12,945 bases of DNA. It comes from Planctomycetota bacterium (GTDB taxonomy: Bacteria > Planctomycetota > UBA11346). The position numbers and the translations under genes were made by a program. How positions within the stretch are numbered: position 1 is the first letter of the stretch; every line of letters starts with the position of its first letter. The notes under the pieces were generated by a model, which did no database searches, was not told where the DNA came from, and saw nothing but the letters and a program-made list of their open reading frames with translations. Location: contig JACDEC010000037.1 of assembly GCA_013816645.1 (NCBI GenBank), positions 1 to 12,945 on the forward strand, in the 5' to 3' direction. Shown piece after piece: positions 1 to 8,417 of the stretch.

Positions 1-21
1 CTGCCGTTCGTTCCCTTCCTG

Positions 22-52
22 ATTCTGCATTCATCATTCTGCATTCTGCATT
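22..52. repeat. Three copies of ATTCTGCATT upstream of mcsB
   Basis: The 10-mer ATTCTGCATT occurs at 22-31, 36-45 and 43-52, the last two overlapping by three bases. The tract is much more AT-rich than the rest of the window and ends nine bases before the mcsB ATG. No Shine-Dalgarno-like purine run lies in this leader. It may be a short tandem-repeat family found in intergenic DNA, or part of the mcsB leader or promoter; the sequence alone does not decide. The repeat itself is certain, its role is not. Confidence 0.7.
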
Positions 53-60
53 TGGTTCTT

Positions 61-1110
61 ATGAAGCTAACTGACCTCACGCAACAGGCCGGCGAGTGGC
101 TCCGCGGGAGCGGGCCGATGAGCGACATCGTCATCTCGTCGCGCATCCGCCTGGCGCGCAACCTGGCGACGTTCCCCTTCCAGCGCAAACTCAGCCGCAA
201 TCGCCAGCAAGACCTGGTCGCGCAGCTCGCTACGAAAGTCACCAAAGCCACGGCTTGGCCGTCGCCGCTGACCCTGCAGATGACCGAACTCAGCGAGGTC
301 GAACGCGCAGCGCTGGTCGAACGCCAGCTGATCTCGCGCGACCTCGCCACCGGCAAGCGCCCCGCCGCGGTGCACGTCAGCCCGGACGAGACCTGCTCGC
401 TGATGATCAACGAGGAGGACCACCTGCGACTCCAGGTCATCACCCCCGGCCTGTCGCTGCGCAAAGGCATCGAGCAGGCGGTGGCCCTCGACCAGTCGCT
501 CGAACCCCACGTCGAGTGGGCGGTGCATCCGCAGTACGGCTACCTCAGCGCCTGCCCGACCAACACCGGCACCGGGCTGCGCGCCTCGGTGATGCTGCAC
601 CTGCCAGCGCTGGCCGAGACCCAGGAACTGCGCCAGGTCCTGCGCGGCTTGGGGAAGTTGCACATGACGGTGCGCGGCCTGCACGGCGAAGGCAGCGAAG
701 CCAGCGGACATTACTATCAGGTCAGCAATCAACGCAGCCTGGGCAGCACCGAGCAGGAGATCGTCGACGCCATCGTCGAGACCGTCGACAAGATCGTCGC
801 CTACGAGGAGCTCGCCCGGCAGGCGCTGCTCGATAACAACCGACCCAAGCTCGAGGACCGCGCATGGCGGGCCTGGGGTCTGCTCACCCACGCGCGCACC
901 CTGACCTACGATGAGCTGATCGACCAGCTGAGCTGGCTGCGCCTCGGCGCCGCGCTGGCGATCCTGCCCGCCCAGGATTGGACCGTGCTGGACCGCATCT
1001 TCCTCCAGGGCCAGCCCGCCCATCTCCAGCTCCAGCACGACCATGCCGCCATCCCCGAGGCCCGCGACCGCCTGCGCGCCGACCTGGTGCGGGGATGGCT
1101 GCTCGGATAG
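61..1110 (+). CDS. mcsB: Protein-arginine kinase McsB
   Basis: McsB phosphorylates arginine side chains of cytosolic proteins with ATP; in Bacillus the phosphoarginine mark directs substrates to ClpC-ClpP. The 349-residue product has the usual family length. Family motifs are present in order: SSRIRLARN (26-34, nucleotide-binding arginines), NEEDHLRLQ (117-125, carrying the glutamates of the guanidino-kinase site), CPTNTGTGLRASV (165-177, containing the active-site cysteine) and GEGSEA (209-214). Near the C-terminus RDRLRA (335-340) matches the RDxxRA phosphoarginine-binding segment of Bacillus-type McsB. The ATG at 61 is chosen over the in-frame TTG at 52 because homology begins right after it and the upstream DNA is repetitive; no ribosome binding site is obvious. 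The zinc-finger activator McsA, usually encoded just upstream, would lie outside the window. Its partner clpC is about 1.6 kb downstream on the same strand. Confidence 0.95.
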   Translation: MKLTDLTQQAGEWLRGSGPMSDIVISSRIRLARNLATFPFQRKLSRNRQQDLVAQLATKVTKATAWPSPLTLQMTELSEVERAALVERQLISRDLATGKRPAAVHVSPDETCSLMINEEDHLRLQVITPGLSLRKGIEQAVALDQSLEPHVEWAVHPQYGYLSACPTNTGTGLRASVMLHLPALAETQELRQVLRGLGKLHMTVRGLHGEGSEASGHYYQVSNQRSLGSTEQEIVDAIVETVDKIVAYEELARQALLDNNRPKLEDRAWRAWGLLTHARTLTYDELIDQLSWLRLGAALAILPAQDWTVLDRIFLQGQPAHLQLQHDHAAIPEARDRLRADLVRGWLLG

Positions 1111-1152
1111 GGCAGCGCCCCCGACATCCCATCGCCGGAGCGCGATTCCCTG

Positions 1153-1312
1153 GTGTCCTGACATGGAAATTCTTTGCCGATGGCGACGGCCCCGGTGGTT
1201 GGATGCAAGGCGCGCGAACCTCCGCGGTAGCAGCGCTACCGCAAGGTTCGCGCAACGCAGCAGACGGCCATCGCGGCCAAGCCAGATGTGAAGGATTTCC
1301 GTGTCAGGACAC
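1153..1312. repeat. 160-bp imperfect palindrome between convergent genes
   Basis: The arms mirror each other about a centre at 1232-1233. The outer arms (1153-1174 and 1291-1312) are about 22 bp and differ at only a few positions; GTGTCCTGAC begins the left arm and GTCAGGACAC ends the right. The middle parts pair partially. The central hairpin pairs GCGCGAACCT (1212-1221) with 1244-1253 and GCGGTAGC (1224-1231) with 1235-1242 around a three-base loop. The element starts 42 bases after the mcsB stop, and its last base is the first plus-strand base of the AKR stop codon. It could act as a bidirectional terminator for the two convergent genes. Its size and conserved ends also fit a small palindromic repeat or MITE-like element. 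No coding capacity is evident. Confidence 0.88.
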
Positions 1313-2337
1313 TAGACGGGCGGCGGATTGCGCTCGGCGAAGCCGCGCTGATGCCAGTAGGGATACACCGCGGGGCGGTCGCTGGCCTGGTCGAGCCGCT
1401 GCAGTTGGGCGACGGTGAACGTGACCGTAAGCGCGCCGAGATTGTCGCGCAGCTGCTGCTCGTTGCGCGCGCCCATCACCACGGTCGCGACCGTCGGCCG
1501 CGCCAGCACCCAGGCGAGCGCGACTTGCGACACGCTGTGCCCGGTCTCGTCGGCGACCGACGCGAGCGCGTCGACGATGCGGTGGAGCCGTTCGGGTTCT
1601 GGAGCTGGGCCCAGGCTGCCCTGCGCCGCGATGCGGCTGCCCGCCGGCGCCGGCCGGTCGCGACGGACCTTGCCGGTGAGCAGGCCGCCGGCGAGCGGGC
1701 TCCACACCACCGTCCCCACGCGCTGATCGATGGCGAGCGGCATCAGCTCCCATTCGTACTCGCGATCGAGCAGCGAGTAGTAGGCCTGGTGCGCGACGTG
1801 GCGCGGCCAGCCGTAACGGTCGGCGATCGCCAGGGATTTCATCAGGTGCCAGCCCGAGAAGTTCGAGCAGCCGACGTAGCGGACCTTGCCCGCGCGCACC
1901 AGGTCGTCGAGGGTGCGCAGCGTCTCCTCGATCGGGGTACGCGCGTCGAAGGCGTGGAGCTGCCACAGATCGATGTGGTCGACGCCGAGGCGGCGCAGGC
2001 TGCCTTCGCACGCCGCGATCAGGTGCTGGCGCGACGAACCGACGTCGTTGGCGCCCGGACCGGTGCGGAAGGTCGCCTTGGTCGAGATCAGCACCCGACC
2101 CTGCCGCCCGGCGATGGCCGCGCCGAGGATCTGCTCGGCCTGGCCATCAGAATAGCCATCGGCGGTGTCAAAGAGGTTCATCCCGCTCTCGAGCGCGATG
2201 TCGACCAGGCGCGTGGCTTCGCTCTCGCGGGTGTCCCCCCACGCTTTGAAGAACGCGTTGCCGCCTCCGAACGTGGCGGTGCCGAAGCTGAGCGCGGGCA
2301 CTGAGAAGCCGGAGCCGCCGAGCAGTCGCTGTTCCAT
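1312..2337 (-). CDS. Aldo/keto reductase
   Basis: A 341-residue NADPH-dependent oxidoreductase of the aldo/keto reductase superfamily, expected to fold as a cytosolic TIM barrel and reduce carbonyl substrates. The catalytic tetrad can be read as D57, Y62, K87 and H128: FDTADGY at 56-62, ISTK at 84-87 and LWQLH at 124-128. KVRYVGCSNFSGW (151-163) and the late GARNEQQLRDNL segment, which binds the cofactor phosphate in this family, are also present. The C-terminal YPYWHQRGF..RNP tail suggests the protein is complete even though the stop codon touches the palindrome. The ATG at 2337 is preceded on the minus strand by a good Shine-Dalgarno (GGGAGGA, plus-strand 2346-2352). The substrate cannot be told. 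The gene converges with mcsB and diverges from clpC. Confidence 0.93.
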   Translation of the reverse strand: MEQRLLGGSGFSVPALSFGTATFGGGNAFFKAWGDTRESEATRLVDIALESGMNLFDTADGYSDGQAEQILGAAIAGRQGRVLISTKATFRTGPGANDVGSSRQHLIAACEGSLRRLGVDHIDLWQLHAFDARTPIEETLRTLDDLVRAGKVRYVGCSNFSGWHLMKSLAIADRYGWPRHVAHQAYYSLLDREYEWELMPLAIDQRVGTVVWSPLAGGLLTGKVRRDRPAPAGSRIAAQGSLGPAPEPERLHRIVDALASVADETGHSVSQVALAWVLARPTVATVVMGARNEQQLRDNLGALTVTFTVAQLQRLDQASDRPAVYPYWHQRGFAERNPPPV

Positions 2338-2689
2338 GAGAGCGGTCCTCCCGTCGGCAGGGTCGCGGAACGGGGGCCGCCCACAATCGCAGGCGGCCGG
2401 GGCTTATCCGGATGCCGACCGCCCCGACCGTCCAGCCTTCGGGCCCTCGCCCCCCGACCCGGGCTCCGCATCGGGTAGAATCTCCTTGCAGGAGGGATCG
2501 GCGGATCTGCAATCGCGGACAGTCCTTGCCGGTCCGGGAAGATGTGCGCCAGCACGTGCGATCCCGGGGGGCATTGGCTAGATCCGCGCTTCGCCCACGC
2601 TTAGTCTTCGTCATTCCGACTCACCGGGTTGCCCAGGCGCTGGACCTTCTCCTCGCCACGAGCGCCCGCGGACCCCACGGTTGCCGCCC
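2338..2689. other. Divergent intergenic region between AKR and clpC
   Basis: No gene is supported in these 352 bases. They must hold the promoters of the AKR gene (-) and clpC (+). A TAGAAT hexamer at 2476-2481 resembles a -10 box but has no convincing -35 partner. A hairpin-forming segment lies at 2534-2567: CCGGGA pairs with TCCCGG, and inside it GTGC pairs with GCAC. I see neither a CIRCE element nor a CtsR-type heptad repeat, so HrcA- or CtsR-like control of clpC is not supported by sequence. Confidence 0.5.
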
Positions 2690-5287
<2,598 letters not shown>

Positions 5288-5288
5288 G

Positions 5289-5315
5289 GAGCCACCGGGG
5301 CGGTTCCCCTGGCTC
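5289..5315 (+). terminator. Possible hairpin after clpC
   Basis: GAGCCA (5289-5294) pairs with TGGCTC (5310-5315), and GGGG pairs with CCCC inside, with a small bulge. It begins one base after the clpC stop codon. There is no T-tract, so it could weaken transcription or protect the 3' end rather than act as an intrinsic terminator. Confidence 0.4.
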
Positions 5316-5388
5316 GCAGGCCAGGAGAGCCGCCGGCCCTGCCGTTGACGGCCCCGGCAGAAGCCGTACCGTGCCGCCTCGCAAATAG

Positions 5389-5464
5389 GCGCGATTAGCT
5401 CAGTTGGTAGAGCAAGGGATTCTTAATCCCTGGGTCCCAGGTTCGAGTCCTGGATCGCGCACCA
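5389..5464 (+). tRNA. tRNA-Lys (anticodon CTT)
   Basis: A complete cloverleaf that decodes the lysine codon AAG. The acceptor stem pairs GCGCGAT (5389-5395) with ATCGCGC (5454-5460). The D stem is GCTC/GAGC (5398-5401/5410-5413). The anticodon stem is AGGGA/TCCCT (5415-5419/5427-5431) around loop TTCTTAA, with anticodon CTT at 5422-5424. The T stem CCAGG/CCTGG encloses loop TTCGAGT (5442-5448). The discriminator is A5461 and the CCA end is encoded (5462-5464). The gene lies about 100 bases after clpC on the same strand. Confidence 0.98.
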
Positions 5465-5474
5465 GATTCCGGAA

Positions 5475-5500
5475 GAGCCGCGGTCGAAAGACCGCGGTTC
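5475..5500 (+). terminator. Hairpin terminator after tRNA-Lys
   Basis: Eight perfect base pairs, CCGCGGTC (5478-5485) with GACCGCGG (5490-5497), close a GAAA tetraloop at 5486-5489. One G-T wobble and two further pairs extend the stem to 5475/5500. It starts 11 bases after the tRNA CCA end. The following GATTCGTTGG is only modestly T-rich, so efficient intrinsic termination is likely but not certain. Confidence 0.6.
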
Positions 5501-5693
5501 GATTCGTTGGAGGTTACGCCCGGGCACGCTCGATCTCGTCTGGAGGACAGTCGGATATCGGCGCAGCGTTGCCAGTACGCAGCGTCCGCCTCACGTGGTT
5601 CCTGAGAATCTGGCCTGTGCACGGGTCAGTGGATCTGGTCGCGGTCATCCAACTCGACGATACCCTAGCAGCGCTGACCCGGCCGCGCCCTCC

Positions 5694-6818
5694 ATGACAA
5701 CTGCACCCAGCGATGGCATCCTCGTCACCGGCGGTACGGGGTTCCTCGGCGGCGCGGTGGTCGCCGAGTTGTTGGGCTCGCCGAACTGGCCGCGCACGGT
5801 CCTGCTCGTGCGCGCCCCCAGCCCAGCCGAAGGTGCGGCCCGCTTGGCCGCAAACCTGCGCCGCTTCGGCGCCAGCGACGCGCTGCTCGCGCGCATCGCT
5901 CCGCAGCAGATCATCTGCGGCGACATCACCGACCCCGGTGCGTTCGCAGGCGATCGCCGCCTGACTGTCATCACGCGCGTGCTGAACTGCGCGGCGGTGA
6001 CTTCGTTCGGTTCCCACCCGATGATCTGGCGAACGAATGTCGACGGCACCCTGGCCTTCGCCGGCGCGATCTTCGGACTGCCCCACCTGCAGCGGTTCGT
6101 GCAGGTCGGCACGGCCATGATCTGCGGCGACTCGCCGCCCGCGGTGGTGCGCGAGGACGACTATCCGAAGGCGGGCGTATCGCACCTGGTGGAATACACC
6201 GCCAGCAAGGCCGAGGCCGAGCTCCAGTTGCGCAGCGGATTCCCGGACGCGCCGCTGGTGGTCGCCCGGCCATCGATCATCGTCGGCCACTCCCGCCTCG
6301 GGTGCGGTCCTTCGCACAGCATCTACTGGGCCTTTCGCATGTCGGATGCCATGCAGCGGCTCATGAACGATCCACGTGGGATCATCGACGTGGTGCCGGT
6401 CGATTTCACCGCCCGATCCCTGCTGCATCTGCTGCTGAAGCCGACATTGGCGCATCGCACCTACCATGTATCCGCTGGCCCCGGGATGAGCCCATCGTTC
6501 CGTCAGATCAGCGCCGCCTTCGGCCGGGCTCTCGGTGACGGACGCACAACCGACCGTTACGAGGTGGTCACCTACGAGGACCTCGTCGCCGCGCAGGACC
6601 GGTTCCACGACTGGTTCGGTCGCTGCAATCGCCGCCTGATGCTCAGGGCGATGAGGATCTACGGCACCTTCGCCGGACTCGGCGCCGCATTCGACAATAA
6701 GCGCCTGCTCGACGAAGGCGCCACTCCGCCGCCACGTTTCACGGACTACCTCCACCTGTGCGTCGAGACCTCACGCGGCAGCACGGTCCCCGAGCAGATG
6801 CTCGTCGATTTCATGTAA
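5694..6818 (+). CDS. Fatty acyl-CoA/thioester reductase-like SDR
   Basis: A 374-residue extended short-chain dehydrogenase of the NAD_binding_4 (male-sterility, thioester-reductase) type. Relatives reduce fatty acyl-CoA or carrier-bound thioesters to aldehydes or alcohols. The Rossmann motif GGTGFLG is at 13-19, and LLVR at 37-40 ends the second strand. NCAA at 98-101 and the Y168-x-x-x-K172 pair follow. RPSI is at 192-195, and a DVVPVD segment in the second half is typical of the male-sterility family. The C-terminal third (FDNKRLLDEG and beyond) resembles the small C-terminal FAR region but is short. The ATG at 5694 fits the start of the Rossmann fold; upstream in-frame sequence shows no homology, and no ribosome binding site stands out. 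Three bases separate its stop from the following DedA gene, so the two are probably one transcript acting on a lipid substrate. The real substrate is unknown; another extended-SDR activity is possible. Confidence 0.83.
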   Translation: MTTAPSDGILVTGGTGFLGGAVVAELLGSPNWPRTVLLVRAPSPAEGAARLAANLRRFGASDALLARIAPQQIICGDITDPGAFAGDRRLTVITRVLNCAAVTSFGSHPMIWRTNVDGTLAFAGAIFGLPHLQRFVQVGTAMICGDSPPAVVREDDYPKAGVSHLVEYTASKAEAELQLRSGFPDAPLVVARPSIIVGHSRLGCGPSHSIYWAFRMSDAMQRLMNDPRGIIDVVPVDFTARSLLHLLLKPTLAHRTYHVSAGPGMSPSFRQISAAFGRALGDGRTTDRYEVVTYEDLVAAQDRFHDWFGRCNRRLMLRAMRIYGTFAGLGAAFDNKRLLDEGATPPPRFTDYLHLCVETSRGSTVPEQMLVDFM

Positions 6819-6821
6819 CGG

Positions 6822-7451
6822 ATGGACGCGACCGCCCTCATCGAGCAGTACGGCTACGCCGCCCTGGTTGTCGCCACCTTCATCGAAGGCGAGGCCGCGC
6901 TGATCCTGGCCGGATATGCCGCCCGGCGCGGACACCTGCTGCTGCCCTGGGTGATGGCGTGCGCTGGTCTGGGTGTCCTGCTCAGCGACTGGACCTGCTT
7001 CCTGCTCGGGCGATTCTGCAGCCGCCGCCTGTTCGCCTGGTTCCCTGGCCTGCGCCAGCGCATTGCCACGCCGTTGGCCCGGATCGAATCCGACCCGGGC
7101 TGGTTCATCGTCGCCTTCCAATTCATCCCCGCCTCAAGCACGGTGTTCCCGGTCGCGGTCGGAGTGTCACGGGTCAGCCCCTGGCGGTTCCTGGTCTTCG
7201 ACCTGATCGGAGTTGCGGCGTGGACCAGCGTATTCGCGATCCTCGGCTACCTGTTCGGCGCCGCGCTCGGACTGTTCGTCGCCGACCTCCACCGCTTCGA
7301 CGCGCAGGTCCTCCTGGTGGTCGTGGGCATCATCCTGGTCTGGTGGTGCTTCCGTCGCCGAGCCACGAACAGCCCGGTCCTGGAGCCCGCTCCGGGCGAC
7401 CGCGCGGCCACACCGCGGCCGGAGGAAGGGTCTGGTCCGGACCGCCCCTGA
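6822..7451 (+). CDS. DedA-family membrane protein lacking the usual arginines
   Basis: A 209-residue polytopic membrane protein of the DedA/VTT (SNARE-associated) family, whose members flip lipids such as undecaprenyl phosphate across the membrane. FIEGEAALILAGYAA (20-34) is the first half of the DedA signature, with acidic residues E22 and E24. The re-entrant second half is FQFIPASST (99-107), followed by a VFPVAVGVSR stretch. In canonical DedA proteins this segment reads RFxPGxR; here the positions are Q100 and S106. A hydrophobic segment at about 162-176 is followed by a proline- and charge-rich cytosolic tail of some 30 residues. The start codon is three bases after the SDR stop with no separate ribosome binding site, which suggests translational coupling. 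Family assignment is firm; whether it transports the same substrate as canonical DedA is doubtful. Confidence 0.85.
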   Translation: MDATALIEQYGYAALVVATFIEGEAALILAGYAARRGHLLLPWVMACAGLGVLLSDWTCFLLGRFCSRRLFAWFPGLRQRIATPLARIESDPGWFIVAFQFIPASSTVFPVAVGVSRVSPWRFLVFDLIGVAAWTSVFAILGYLFGAALGLFVADLHRFDAQVLLVVVGIILVWWCFRRRATNSPVLEPAPGDRAATPRPEEGSGPDRP

Positions 7452-7455
7452 GCTC

Positions 7456-7482
7456 TTGCCCGTGCGGGACGACTCCGGGCAA
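7456..7482. terminator. Possible bidirectional hairpin between convergent genes
   Basis: TTGCCCG (7456-7462) pairs with CGGGCAA (7476-7482) around a 13-base loop, starting four bases after the DedA stop. The stem ends with A-T pairs and would serve both the DedA gene (+) and the small lipoprotein gene (-). No long T-tract is present. Confidence 0.35.
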
Positions 7483-7514
7483 CCGTTGCTCGGCGACCGC
7501 CCACCGCGAACCGG

Positions 7515-7646
7515 TCAGTGCGGCAGATGTCCCGGCGATGGCAGGTGGCCATGGCCCGGGCCTGGTATGCCCCCGCGGCAGGCGGCAAGCACGGCCAAGC
7601 TCAGCAGCAGCATGCAGATCGAAACCATGCGCGAGGTCTTCTTCAT
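7515..7646 (-). CDS. Small lipoprotein, 43 aa, histidine/proline/glycine-rich
   Basis: The frame starts with MKKTSRM and continues with a hydrophobic core, then LAAC at 20-23, a textbook lipobox with C23 as the lipidated residue. The mature peptide is only 21 residues, rich in Gly, Pro and His (H32, H34, H40, H43), with the repeated pieces PGHGHLP and PGHLPH before a TGA stop. A basic n-region, hydrophobic h-region and lipobox in the right order within so short a frame argue for a real exported lipoprotein. The ribosome binding site is weak (GGTGGGG almost touching the ATG). The gene converges with the DedA gene. Function is unknown; the histidines could bind metal, which is only a guess. The main alternative is a chance frame. 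Confidence 0.6.
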   Translation of the reverse strand: MKKTSRMVSICMLLLSLAVLAACRGGIPGPGHGHLPSPGHLPH

Positions 7647-7788
7647 GCCCCACCGTACGGCTGCGCTGATCGATCTGCCTGGGCATTCACCGGCGACGGG
7701 TTGACGTGTACCTCGGCTGCAATGGAATTGCGTGGCTCCATCGAGCCGAATACCTGCTCCCGCCGAGCACCACGCTCCGCAGGGCTCG

Positions 7789-8051
7789 TCAATGCCGCCG
7801 GGCGACCGCCGCCGCGAGGCGCCGCAGGTGCTGCTGGTTGGCGGGCTCGCAGATCGGCCGCAGCGTGGCGCAGTCCTCGGCCTTGGTGAAGGTCTGGCCC
7901 CAGTGGACCTGGGACTCGGCGCCGCGCACGCCGAGCATGGTGGTCAGGCGGAAGATCGGTGGGCAGGGATGGTCGATGACCCAGCGCTCGGGCGCCTGCA
8001 GTTCGACGAAACTGGCCTCGTCCGACGTAGCCCTTGCCGTCGGGGCCGTGC
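7789..8051 (-). pseudogene. SRPBCC/AHSA1 fragment, truncated and frameshifted
   Basis: The minus strand encodes the C-terminal half of an AHSA1-type START-like domain: FVELQAPERWVIDH, then a Cys-Pro-Pro-Ile-Phe stretch, HWGQTF, and CEPANQQHLRRLA before a TGA. It aligns with the copy at 10733-11176 over the last 73 residues, about 56 of them identical by eye. Homology stops abruptly near 8051, corresponding to residue 62 of the other copy, so the N-terminal half is missing. One extra base near the codons for KGYVG shifts the frame compared with the other copy. It has no start codon of its own in the homologous frame and is best read as a decayed duplicate. Confidence 0.85.
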
Positions 8052-8417
8052 AATCGTCCCCTCCCCCCTCGCATTGTGCGTTGCACCGCCGGCAAGCGAT
8101 TGCTGGCGTACGCGGAACTTTCGTCGGCCACCTCGGCAACGCCGAACTGGGGTTGCGAATCCTTAGCCTTTCCGGAAGGACGCTCGCTGGGCTGCACGAT
8201 CCGGCGTGAGGGAGAGCCACTCCCACACCCGGCGCGATCCCGTCTTCCACACCAAGGTGATGATGAGCGCGACATCGGCCTGGACGCTCACCGGAATCAT
8301 GGGTGGTTACCAACGAATATCGCTGGTCAGCTCATGTCCAACGCGCTTCGCCTCGCAGATCGGCACGTCGAGCCGACGCTGCTTGTCCATCAAAGACCCT
8401 CGCGTATCACCCTCGCC
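8052..8417. other. Gene-poor stretch between SRPBCC fragment and beta-propeller gene
   Basis: I see no confidently supported gene here. The left end is the breakpoint of the SRPBCC fragment; the right end must contain the leader of the beta-propeller lipoprotein. A 45-codon minus-strand frame (8163-8300) has GC-biased third positions and one hydrophobic run, but no recognised homology and no ribosome binding site. The patchy lower-GC composition would fit remnants of decayed sequence. Confidence 0.4.

Noticed and set aside
1288..2304. 338-codon plus-strand frame over the aldo/keto reductase
   Set aside because: Shadow of the AKR gene; the AKR catalytic tetrad and Shine-Dalgarno are on the minus strand.
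5395..5622. 75-codon minus-strand frame ending in SRTRTWDPGIKNPLLYQLS
   Set aside because: This is the translated antisense of tRNA-Lys, a common false gene call.
5622..5681. 8-bp inverted repeat CGGGTCAG/CTGACCCG before the SDR start
   Set aside because: The arms are 44 bases apart with no further pairing seen; this can occur by chance in GC-rich DNA.
5514..6755. 413-codon minus-strand frame over the SDR gene
   Set aside because: No recognisable motif; the plus strand holds the Rossmann and YxxxK motifs.
8163..8300. 45-codon minus-strand frame with one hydrophobic run
   Set aside because: Third positions are GC-biased, but there is no ribosome binding site, no homology I recognise and no clear signal peptide; left uncalled.
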